Shown: positions 1 through 6,763 of the stretch, piece after piece
Layout: every line of letters starts with the position of its first letter
Position numbering within the stretch: position 1 is the stretch's first letter
NCBI GenBank assembly: GCA_028869035.1
Contig: JAGWTL010000044.1
Location: forward strand, 1 to 13,385
Reading direction: 5' to 3'
Source of the DNA: Burkholderiales bacterium
GTDB lineage: Bacteria; Pseudomonadota; Gammaproteobacteria; Burkholderiales; Burkholderiaceae_C
DNA: 13,385 nt
Program-made: the position numbers and the translations under genes
Notes under the pieces: model-generated
What the model saw: the letters and a program-made list of their open reading frames with translations, nothing else
What the model was told of the DNA's origin: nothing
The model's database searches: none

Positions 1-1
1 G

Positions 2-2155
2 GGCATCACCATCATGATCGCGAACGACAACTCGGTCTTCATCGACCGCTCGATCAAGAACGTCTTCCAGACCATCCTTGAGGCCGTGGTGCTGGTGGCG
101 CTGGTGATCTTCCTCTTTCTGCGCACCTTCCGCGCCTCCATCATTCCCCTCGTCACCATCCCGGTCAGCCTGGTGGGCACTTTTGCGCTGATGGGGCTGG
201 CCGGCTTCACCGTCAACACGCTGACCCTGCTGGCCCTGGTGCTGGCCATCGGCCTGGTGGTGGACGACGCCATCGTGGTGCTGGAGAACATCTACCGTCA
301 TATCGAAGAGGGGCTGGACCCCTTCAGCGCCGCCATCAAGGGGGCCAAGGAGGTGGGCTTTGCCGTGGTGGCGATGACGCTGACCCTGGCCGCGGTTTAC
401 GCGCCCCTGGCCTTCACGCCGGGGCGCACCGGCCGCCTGTTCGTCGAGTTCGCCCTGGCGCTGGCCGGGGCGGTGGTCGTTTCGGGTTTCATCGCCCTGA
501 CGCTGTCGCCCATGATGTGTTCGCTGCTGCTGCGCCACAACCCCAAGCCCGGTGTCTTCGACCGCAGCATGGAGAAGGTGCTGACCAGCCTCACGAACGC
601 TTATGAAAGCCTGCTGCGCCGTGTGCTGGGCATGCGCTGGCTGGTGCTGCTGGTCATGGCCGGCGTCGTGCTGGCCATCGTGGCCGTGCTGCCCGGCATG
701 AAACGCGAACTGGCCCCGCTGGAGGACCGCGGTGTGATCCTGAACGTGATCAATGCGCCCGATGGCGCCACCATGGGCTACACCGACAAGTACGCCAGTG
801 TCATCGAGAAGATCGGCAGCGAATACAAGGAATTCGACCGCGTCTTCGTGGTGACGGGCAACCCGACCGTCAGCCAGGCCAACGTCACCCTGCGCGCCGT
901 CGACTGGGAAGCGCGCAAGCGCACCACGCTGGAGATGGCGCGCGAGATGCAGCCCCGGATCAATGCCCTGCCCGGCGTGGCGGCTTTCCCCATCACGCCG
1001 CCTTCGCTGGGCCAGGGCTTCCGTGAGCGGCCGGTCAACTTTGTCATCTTGACCTCCGAAAGCTACGAAAGCCTGAACCAGGTGGTGCGCCAGTTCCTGG
1101 ACGAGATCGGCAAGAACCCCGGGCTTCAGGGGACCGACGTCGACCTGCGGTTGAACAAGCCCGAACTGAAGATCGAAGTGAACCGAGAGAAGGCCTCGGA
1201 CCTGGGCGTCAGCGTCGATGCCGTGGCGCGCGCCATCGAGACGATGCTGGGGGGCCGGCTGGTCACGCGCTACAAGAAAGGCGGCGACCAGTACGATGTG
1301 ATCGTGCAGACCCAGTCCGTGGGCCGCGATACCCCCGACGATATCGAGCGCATCTTCGTGCGCGGCCGCAACGAGACCATGATCCCGCTGGCCGCGCTGG
1401 TGACCGTGCGTGAATCGGTGTCGCCGCGTGAGCTCAACCACTTCAGCCAGCGCCGCGCGGTCACCATCACGGCCAACCTGGCGCCCGACTACTCCCTGGG
1501 GCAGGCGCTGGATTTCCTGGATGCGACCAGTGCGAAGGTGCTCAAGCCCGGCTACACCACCGACCTCAACGGCACGTCACGCGAGTTCAAGAATTCGCGG
1601 GGTTCACTCACCATTGTCTTCGTGCTTGCGCTGCTGTTCATCTTCCTGGTGCTGGCCGCGCAGTTCGAGAGTTTCATCGATCCATTCGTGATCATGCTGT
1701 CGGTGCCGCTGTCCATGATCGGCGCGCTGCTGGCGCTCAAGTTCAGCAACGGTTCGCTCAACGTCTACTCCCAGATCGGCCTGATCACCCTGGTGGGCCT
1801 GATCACCAAGCACGGCATCCTGATCGTCGAGTTCGCCAACCAGATGCGCGAGCAGGGCATGGACATGTTCGAGGCCGTGGTCAAGGCCGCCAGCCAGCGC
1901 CTGCGTCCCATCCTGATGACCACCGGCGCCATGGTGCTGGGCGCGGTGCCGCTGGCCCTGTCCAAGGGCGCCGGCGCCGAGAGCCGCATCCAGATCGGCT
2001 GGGTCATCGTGGGCGGCATGACGCTGGGCACGCTGCTGACCATCTTCGTGGTGCCCACCATGTACACGCTGCTGGCGCGCAAGCACGCGCCCGGGGCCGA
2101 TAAGCGCACGGTCAGCGAGGCCGCAGCGCACGACACTGAGCTGATCGCCAAGTAG
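2..2155 (+). CDS. RND multidrug efflux permease, HAE1/AcrB type (5' end missing)
   Basis: Inner-membrane proton-driven permease of a tripartite efflux pump (AcrB/MdtB/MexF-like). The reading frame is open from base 2, so the first ATG at 14 is internal. The visible protein is about 717 residues against roughly 1030 for the family, so about 300 N-terminal residues lie upstream. The visible part starts just before TM2 (NSVFIDRSIKNVFQT). It carries the TM4 proton-relay pair in GLVVDDAIVVLEN (D84/D85 counted from the ATG at 14), a large periplasmic loop (about 230-530), and the second membrane half with GLITKHGILIVEFANQ. K599 in that motif corresponds to the conserved TM10 lysine of AcrB. The proton-relay motifs and general resemblance favour a drug/organic-compound exporter over a heavy-metal RND pump; the actual substrate cannot be read. 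The membrane-fusion protein would be expected upstream, outside the window. No outer-membrane channel gene follows. Confidence 0.95.
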   Translation, partial: GITIMIANDNSVFIDRSIKNVFQTILEAVVLVALVIFLFLRTFRASIIPLVTIPVSLVGTFALMGLAGFTVNTLTLLALVLAIGLVVDDAIVVLENIYRHIEEGLDPFSAAIKGAKEVGFAVVAMTLTLAAVYAPLAFTPGRTGRLFVEFALALAGAVVVSGFIALTLSPMMCSLLLRHNPKPGVFDRSMEKVLTSLTNAYESLLRRVLGMRWLVLLVMAGVVLAIVAVLPGMKRELAPLEDRGVILNVINAPDGATMGYTDKYASVIEKIGSEYKEFDRVFVVTGNPTVSQANVTLRAVDWEARKRTTLEMAREMQPRINALPGVAAFPITPPSLGQGFRERPVNFVILTSESYESLNQVVRQFLDEIGKNPGLQGTDVDLRLNKPELKIEVNREKASDLGVSVDAVARAIETMLGGRLVTRYKKGGDQYDVIVQTQSVGRDTPDDIERIFVRGRNETMIPLAALVTVRESVSPRELNHFSQRRAVTITANLAPDYSLGQALDFLDATSAKVLKPGYTTDLNGTSREFKNSRGSLTIVFVLALLFIFLVLAAQFESFIDPFVIMLSVPLSMIGALLALKFSNGSLNVYSQIGLITLVGLITKHGILIVEFANQMREQGMDMFEAVVKAASQRLRPILMTTGAMVLGAVPLALSKGAGAESRIQIGWVIVGGMTLGTLLTIFVVPTMYTLLARKHAPGADKRTVSEAAAHDTELIAK

Positions 2156-2159
2156 TCAC

Positions 2160-2180
2160 ATGCCGCACAATCAGCGGCAT
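2160..2180 (+). promoter_or_regulatory. Inverted repeat with -10-like CACAAT over the ATPase start codon
   Basis: A perfect 7-base inverted repeat, ATGCCGC (2160-2166) and GCGGCAT (2174-2180), flanks a 7-base loop. The first two bases of the P-type ATPase start codon lie in the right arm. CACAAT at 2166-2171 matches 4 of 6 bases of a sigma-70 -10 box and ends 7 bases before the ATG. There is no Shine-Dalgarno sequence. The layout would fit a leaderless transcript starting at or next to the ATG. No convincing -35 box is visible, so this is only a candidate. Confidence 0.35.
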
Positions 2181-4689
2181 GAGTCTGCTCTCCATCGATG
2201 ACCGTGGCCTGAGTTCTGCCGACGCTGCGCGGCGCCTGGCCGAGGACGGCCCCAATGCCCTGCCCGGCGATGGTGGCCGCAGCTGGCTGCACATCGTGCG
2301 CGAGACCGTGCGCGACCCCATGTTCACCCTGCTGCTGGCCGCTGCCGGCCTCTACCTGCTGCTGGGTGAGCTGCAGGAGAGCCTGAGCCTGGCCCTGATG
2401 GTGTGTGTGGTGATCGGCCTGACGCTCTACCAGGAAGGCAGGACGGAGCGCGCCATCCAGGCGCTGCGTGACCTGTCCAGCCCGCGCGCGCGTGTCATAC
2501 GTGACGGCCAGGCGCAGACCCTCGCTGGCCGTGAACTGGTGCGCGGGGATCTCTTGCTGCTGGCCGAAGGCGACCGCGTGGCAGCGGATGCCGAACTGCT
2601 CTCGGCCGGCGAGCTTCAGGTGGACGAATCCCTGCTCACGGGCGAGTCGGTGCCGGTCAGCAAGAACACGGATGGGGCGTCGGCGCTGCATGCCGGCACG
2701 CTGGTGGTGCAGGGCCAGGGCCTGGCGCGCGTGAACGCGACCGGGCCGCGCAGCCAGATGGGCCAGATCGGCCGGGCCTTGCGGACCGTGCAGGCCGAGG
2801 AGTCGCCGCTACGTCGCCAGACCCATACCCTGGTGCGCCGGCTGGCCTGGCTGGGCCTGGGCCTGAGTGCGCTGCTGGTCGTGATCCAGGTCCTGATGCG
2901 GGGTGACTGGTTGCAGGCTTTGCTGGCCGGCATTGCCCTGGCCATCTCCATGCTGCCCGAGGAGTTCACGGTGGTGCTGACCGTGTTGCCGGCGTTGGGC
3001 GCCTGGCGTCTCTCGCACCAGCGGGTCCTGACGCGCCGCATCGCCGCCATCGAAACCCTGGGCGCCACCTCTGTGCTATGCGTGGACAAGACAGGCACAC
3101 TGACCCAGAACCGCATGCGCGTGATCAGCCTGAGCGTGGGTGGCGCCGAACTGGCCCTGGACGGTGCGCCGCGCAGCGACTTGCCAGAGGACTTCCATGA
3201 AATCGTGGAATACGCCATCCTGGCCAGCCGCATCGATCCCTACGATCCGATGGAGCAGGCCTTTCATGCGCTGGGTCAGCAGTTCCTGGCGCAGACCGAA
3301 CACCTGCACGCCCGTTGGTCGCTGGTGCACGAATACGCGCTGACACCGGGGCTGCGGGCGATGGCCCACGTCTGGCAGGGCGAGGCGCAGGACTTCCACG
3401 TGGTGGCGGCCAAGGGCTCGCCGGAGGCCATCGTCGATCTTTGCCATCTCGATGCGACGCGTCGCCGGGAGGTGGAGGCTGCAGCCGATGCCATGGCCGC
3501 GCGTGGCCTGCGCGTGCTGGGGGTGGCGCGGGCCCGTCACGCCGGCCCGCCCTGGCCGGCCGGCGAGCATGACTTCAACTTCGAGTTCATCGGGCTGCTG
3601 GGCCTGGCGGACCCGCTGCGTGAGGAAATCCCGCAGGCCGTGCGTGAGTGCCGCGAGGCCGGCATCCGCGTGGTAATGATCACCGGTGACTACCCGGTCA
3701 CGGCGCGCGCCATCGCACACCAGGCTGGGCTCGACGCGCAGGAGGTGCTCAGCGGTGACGAACTCGATCGCCTGCCCGATGCCGAACTGCAGCAGCGCCT
3801 GCGCACGGCCAGCATCTGCGCGCGCATCACCCCGGCGCAGAAGCTGCGCATCGTGCAGGCCCTGCAGGCCACTGGTGCGGTGGTGGCCATGACGGGCGAC
3901 GGTGTCAACGATGCGCCTGCCCTCAAGGCCGCGCACGTGGGTGTCGCCATGGGGGCGCGTGGCACCGACGTGGCGCGCGAGGCGGCGGCCATCGTGCTGG
4001 TCGACGACAACTTTGCCTCCATCGTGCGTGCCGTGCGCCAGGGCCGGCGCATCTTCGGCAACCTGCGCAAGTCCATGAGCTACATCATGGCCGTGCACGT
4101 GCCGATCGCCGGCATGGCCTTGCTGCCGCTCTTGCTGGGCTGGCCCATCGTGCTCTTCCCCATGCATATCGCGCTGTTGGAGCTGGCCATCGACCCGGCC
4201 TGCGCCATGGTGTTCGAGAACGAGCCGGCTGACGACGACGTGATGTGCCGGCCGCCGCGCGACCCGGCCGCCCCGCTGCTTGCCGGTGGCACGCTGGCGC
4301 AGGCGGTGCTGCAGGGCCTGGGTGTGCTGGCGGCGGTGCTGGGGGTTTATCTCTGGGGCACGCAGCAGCTGGACGAGGGGCAGGCGCGATCGTTGGCCTT
4401 CAGCACCCTGGTGCTGGGCAACCTGGCGCTGATCGTGTCCAACCGCGCCGGCCCGCGCGGCCTGCTGGCCTCGCTGTGGGTTCCCAATGGCATGCTGTGG
4501 GGTGTGATGGTTTTCACGCTGGGGCTGCTGGCACTCGCGCTTTACCTGCCGCCGCTGACCGGCGTGTTGCACATGGCACCCCTGTCTGCGGGGCTGCTGG
4601 GCATCGCCCTGGCGGGCACGGGGGGCTGTCTGCTGTGGTTCGAGGTGATCCGGGAGCTGGCGTGCCGGCGTGTTTTCCGTCGGGTCTGA
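2179..4689 (+). CDS. P-type cation-transporting ATPase, substrate unassigned
   Basis: Inner-membrane ATP-driven cation pump of 836 residues. Visible in order: an N-terminal cation-ATPase segment (LSSADAARRLAEDGPNALP), TM1-TM2 (about 46-84), the actuator motif TGES (154-157), TM4 with PEEF (260-263), the phosphorylated aspartate D303 in DKTGTLT, the nucleotide-binding KGSPE (412-416), TGD (502-504), the hinge GDGVND (573-578), and about six C-terminal TMs. There is no N-terminal heavy-metal domain and no CPC motif, so it is not a CopA/ZntA type. The overall plan resembles P2 (Ca2+/Mg2+) pumps. However, M4 has PEEF instead of PEGLP, M5 has HVPIAG in place of the usual Asn/Glu ligands, and M6 has ELAIDPA (E668, D672). 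The substrate is therefore open. It lies 23 bases after the RND gene and has no Shine-Dalgarno sequence. Its stop codon directly touches the convergent moeA stop. Confidence 0.93.
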   Translation: MSLLSIDDRGLSSADAARRLAEDGPNALPGDGGRSWLHIVRETVRDPMFTLLLAAAGLYLLLGELQESLSLALMVCVVIGLTLYQEGRTERAIQALRDLSSPRARVIRDGQAQTLAGRELVRGDLLLLAEGDRVAADAELLSAGELQVDESLLTGESVPVSKNTDGASALHAGTLVVQGQGLARVNATGPRSQMGQIGRALRTVQAEESPLRRQTHTLVRRLAWLGLGLSALLVVIQVLMRGDWLQALLAGIALAISMLPEEFTVVLTVLPALGAWRLSHQRVLTRRIAAIETLGATSVLCVDKTGTLTQNRMRVISLSVGGAELALDGAPRSDLPEDFHEIVEYAILASRIDPYDPMEQAFHALGQQFLAQTEHLHARWSLVHEYALTPGLRAMAHVWQGEAQDFHVVAAKGSPEAIVDLCHLDATRRREVEAAADAMAARGLRVLGVARARHAGPPWPAGEHDFNFEFIGLLGLADPLREEIPQAVRECREAGIRVVMITGDYPVTARAIAHQAGLDAQEVLSGDELDRLPDAELQQRLRTASICARITPAQKLRIVQALQATGAVVAMTGDGVNDAPALKAAHVGVAMGARGTDVAREAAAIVLVDDNFASIVRAVRQGRRIFGNLRKSMSYIMAVHVPIAGMALLPLLLGWPIVLFPMHIALLELAIDPACAMVFENEPADDDVMCRPPRDPAAPLLAGGTLAQAVLQGLGVLAAVLGVYLWGTQQLDEGQARSLAFSTLVLGNLALIVSNRAGPRGLLASLWVPNGMLWGVMVFTLGLLALALYLPPLTGVLHMAPLSAGLLGIALAGTGGCLLWFEVIRELACRRVFRRV

Positions 4690-5955
4690 TCAGATCACGC
4701 CCTCGAACATCATCACGTCGACTTCGTCGCCAACGGCGACATTGCCCTGGCTGTGATGCAGCACGATGAGGCCGTTGCCCTGCACCATGGAGCTGAGCAC
4801 GCCCGAGCCTTGGTTACCGGTGGTGCGCACCTGCAGGCCGCCATCGGGGGTGGCGCTGACGAAACCGCGCTGGTACTCGGTGCGCCCCGGCTTTTTGCGC
4901 AGGTCTTCCAGGCTGCGTGCGCGCAACAAGGGGGGCGGTGCGGCGGTGCAGCCCATCATCCTCAGCAGGGCGGGACGCACGAAAGCCAGGAAGGTCACCA
5001 TCACGGCCACCGGATTGCCAGGCAATCCAAACAGGATGGAGCGATCGATGCGTCCCACGGCCATGGGCCGGCCCGGACGCATGGCGATGCGCCAGAAGGC
5101 CACGTCACCCAGCTTCTTCATCATGGCCTTGGTGTAGTCGGCCTCGCCCACGCTGACGCCGCCGCTGGTGATGATGGCGTCAGCCTCATCCGCCGCACGG
5201 CGGAAGGTGGCCTCGATTTTTTCGGGGCTGTCACCGACCACGCCGTAGTCCAGCACCTCGATCCCCATGCGCGTGAGCAGGCCGAAGACGGTGTAGCGGT
5301 TGCTGTCGTAGACCGCGCCTTCGCGCGGGGTTTCGCCCAGGCTCAGGATTTCGTCACCCGTGGAGAAGTAGGCCACCTTGAGGCGACGCCAGACGCGCAC
5401 CGTGGGGATGCCCAGGCTGGCCGCCAGGCCGAGCGCGGCCGGAGAAAGCCGTGCGCCCTGGCGCAGCGCCGGCTGGCCCTGCATGACGTCCTCACCCTTG
5501 AAGCGGCGGTTGTCACCGGCCTGCAGCAGGCTCGCGGGGATGGTGACGCGTTGGCCTTCAGCCTGGACGAACTCCTGCGGCACCACGGTGTCCAGCCCGG
5601 TCGGCATGATGGCGCCCGTCATGATGCGCACACATTCACCGGGGCCCACGCTGCCTTGCCAGGCCTTGCCGGCCAGCGCCGTGCCCACGGCGGTCAGGGT
5701 GAGCGGGGCATCGCTGCGCAACTGCCTGCCATCCAAGGCATAACCATCCATGGCCGAGTTGTCGTGCGGCGGCACGCTCACCGGGGAGATCACGTCCTGC
5801 GCCAGCACACGGTCGAGCGCGTCGAAGAGGGGCAGTGCTTCGGTCTGCGTGACCGGCTCGACCAGGCGGGCCAGGAAGTCGTTGACAGCGGTGGCGCTCA
5901 GGGCCTGCGGGTCGTAGCCCTGGAGTTCGGCGGCGATCTGCGCTATCGATTTCAT
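4690..5955 (-). CDS. moeA: Molybdopterin molybdotransferase MoeA
   Basis: Cytoplasmic enzyme that inserts molybdate into adenylylated molybdopterin to form the molybdenum cofactor. The 421 residues match the family length (E. coli about 411). Visible motifs are VPPHDNSAMDGYA (61-73), FSTGDE (197-202), the MoCF-type core TSGGVSVGEADYTK (263-276), MRPGRPMAVG (292-301) and GLPGNPVAV (310-318), followed by the C-terminal beta domain. It begins 4 bases after the mobA stop, so the two genes are almost certainly cotranscribed. No clear Shine-Dalgarno sequence precedes the ATG, which fits translational coupling to mobA. It ends exactly where the convergent P-type ATPase ends, so any terminator must lie inside one of the genes. 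Confidence 0.97.
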   Translation of the reverse strand: MKSIAQIAAELQGYDPQALSATAVNDFLARLVEPVTQTEALPLFDALDRVLAQDVISPVSVPPHDNSAMDGYALDGRQLRSDAPLTLTAVGTALAGKAWQGSVGPGECVRIMTGAIMPTGLDTVVPQEFVQAEGQRVTIPASLLQAGDNRRFKGEDVMQGQPALRQGARLSPAALGLAASLGIPTVRVWRRLKVAYFSTGDEILSLGETPREGAVYDSNRYTVFGLLTRMGIEVLDYGVVGDSPEKIEATFRRAADEADAIITSGGVSVGEADYTKAMMKKLGDVAFWRIAMRPGRPMAVGRIDRSILFGLPGNPVAVMVTFLAFVRPALLRMMGCTAAPPPLLRARSLEDLRKKPGRTEYQRGFVSATPDGGLQVRTTGNQGSGVLSSMVQGNGLIVLHHSQGNVAVGDEVDVMMFEGVI

Positions 5956-5959
5956 GGGC

Positions 5960-6583
5960 TCAGGAATTTTCGAGTTGCTTCAACTCGGCCAGCGTGTTGG
6001 CATTGGCGAAGGCCAGGGGATCGTCGTCCGGCGCATCGAAGGGCACGACCACGGTCTTGTGCTGGGCCGTCCAGGCGTCGATCTTGCGGCCGCCGCCCTG
6101 CGTGAACCGGACCAGGCTTTCCAGCAGCTCGATGTGCAGCAGGCAGAACACCGGTTGGGTCCGTACTTTCACTTCACCGTTGTCGTCCTTTTCCGGGGCC
6201 GCAGCCATGGCGATCTCGGCCTGTTCCCGTTCCATGGCCTCGGCCAGGCGCGCCACCAGATCCAGCGGGAAACGCGGTGAGTCGCAGGGCACAGTGGCCA
6301 GGTAGGGTGTTTCGCAGCGCTCCAGGCCGGTCAGGAAACCGGCCAAGGGACCGGGGTAGTCGGCCAGCACGTCGGGCCAGACCTCGGCGCCAAAGGACTC
6401 GTAGGCCGACAGATTGCGGTTGGCGTTGATCATGACCCTGCCTACCTGCATCTGCAGGCGCATCAGCGTGTGCAGGGCCAGGGGCATGCCGTTGAAGTTC
6501 TGCAGGCCCTTGTCGACCCCGCCCATGCGGCTGCCGCGGCCGCCGGCCAGGATCAGGCCGGTGATTTCTTGAGATGAGATCAT
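5960..6583 (-). CDS. mobA: Molybdenum cofactor guanylyltransferase MobA
   Basis: Cytoplasmic nucleotidyltransferase that joins GMP from GTP to Mo-molybdopterin, making the MGD form used by DMSO-reductase-family enzymes. It has 207 residues, close to E. coli MobA (194). The N-terminal GTP-binding signature LAGGRGSRMGGVDKG (12-26) is complete. Also present are DYPGPLAG (75-82), the metal-binding VPCDSP (98-103) and FANANTLAEL (192-201). The ATG at 6583 is the only ATG that keeps the LAGG signature. It lacks a Shine-Dalgarno sequence and is preceded by a pyrimidine-rich stretch (CTTTCTTCTTTCTACTC), so initiation is not standard. The gene lies 180 bases after moaA, across a repeat-rich spacer, and 4 bases before moeA. 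Confidence 0.96.
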   Translation of the reverse strand: MISSQEITGLILAGGRGSRMGGVDKGLQNFNGMPLALHTLMRLQMQVGRVMINANRNLSAYESFGAEVWPDVLADYPGPLAGFLTGLERCETPYLATVPCDSPRFPLDLVARLAEAMEREQAEIAMAAAPEKDDNGEVKVRTQPVFCLLHIELLESLVRFTQGGGRKIDAWTAQHKTVVVPFDAPDDDPLAFANANTLAELKQLENS

Positions 6584-6666
6584 GAGTAGAAAGAAGAAAG
6601 ATTTTGCCGCCGGGCCGTCCCAAGGCAGAACGCGGCCCCTGAGGGGCTGACGCCTGCGGCTCCCTG

Positions 6667-6684
6667 CCGGCCTGCGCAGGCCGG
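6667..6684. repeat. 18-base perfect palindrome
   Basis: CCGGCCTGCGCAGGCCGG reads the same on both strands, with its centre between 6675 and 6676. It lies in the middle of the mobA-moaA spacer. As RNA it could form a GC-rich hairpin with only a few central bases unpaired; as DNA it could be a binding site for a dimer. No T-run follows on either strand, so it is not a canonical terminator. Confidence 0.6.
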
Positions 6685-6698
6685 GACAGGCGGAAGAG

Positions 6699-6729
6699 TC
6701 CCTGCGTCTCGCGGCGACACGTACAGGGA
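6699..6729 (-). terminator. Hairpin downstream of moaA, possible weak terminator or processing site
   Basis: TCCCTG (6699-6704) pairs with CAGGGA (6724-6729). The pairing continues inward (CGT with ACG, TC with GA) around a two-base bulge and one mismatch. It lies about 35 bases after the moaA stop on the transcribed strand. There is no following U-tract, so rho-independent termination is doubtful. Partial read-through into mobA-moeA, or an mRNA-stabilising role, is equally possible. Confidence 0.3.
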
Positions 6730-6763
6730 GTCACACGAAGTGAATGACCGTGGGGGCCGCATC

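Larger units (their letters stand above)
6584..6763. repeat. Inverted-repeat-rich spacer, candidate dispersed intergenic repeat
   Basis: These 180 bases separate moaA from mobA and hold several closely spaced dyad symmetries. They are GCCCC-TGA-GGGGC (6635-6647), an 18-base perfect palindrome (6667-6684), a longer imperfect hairpin (6699-6729) and a small hairpin TCACAC-GAA-GTG(AA)TGA (6731-6747). A 60-codon open frame runs along the - strand but reads as low-complexity Pro/Arg/Ser/Ala sequence and is not supported as a gene. Compact stacks of GC-rich hairpins between genes are typical of REP-like dispersed repeats. It may also attenuate or process the moaA-mobA-moeA transcript. Copy number in the genome cannot be seen from here. 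Confidence 0.5.

Noticed and set aside
1765..2691. 308-codon - strand frame across the RND/ATPase junction
   Set aside because: It runs through the coding regions of two solid + strand genes and their gap, with Gln/His/Ala-rich shadow sequence.
3076..4572. Long open frame (498 codons) on the - strand inside the P-type ATPase gene
   Set aside because: It is rich in His, Gln, Arg and Ala and has no recognisable domain; it is the usual antisense shadow of a high-GC gene, whereas the + strand product has all P-type ATPase motifs.
2..4689. Heavy-metal resistance operon (RND plus P-type ATPase)
   Set aside because: The RND permease resembles the HAE1 drug type rather than CusA/CzcA, and the ATPase lacks the CPC motif and metal-binding domain, so metal resistance is not supported by the sequence.
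4753..6105. Long open frame (450 codons) on the + strand opposite moeA and the end of mobA
   Set aside because: His/Gly/Ala/Arg-rich shadow composition that spans two real genes on the other strand; no signal peptide, domain or ribosome-binding site.
6580..6762. 60-codon - strand frame in the mobA-moaA spacer
   Set aside because: It overlaps the palindrome-rich repeat and the mobA start, has no ribosome-binding site and reads as Pro/Ser/Arg/Ala filler.
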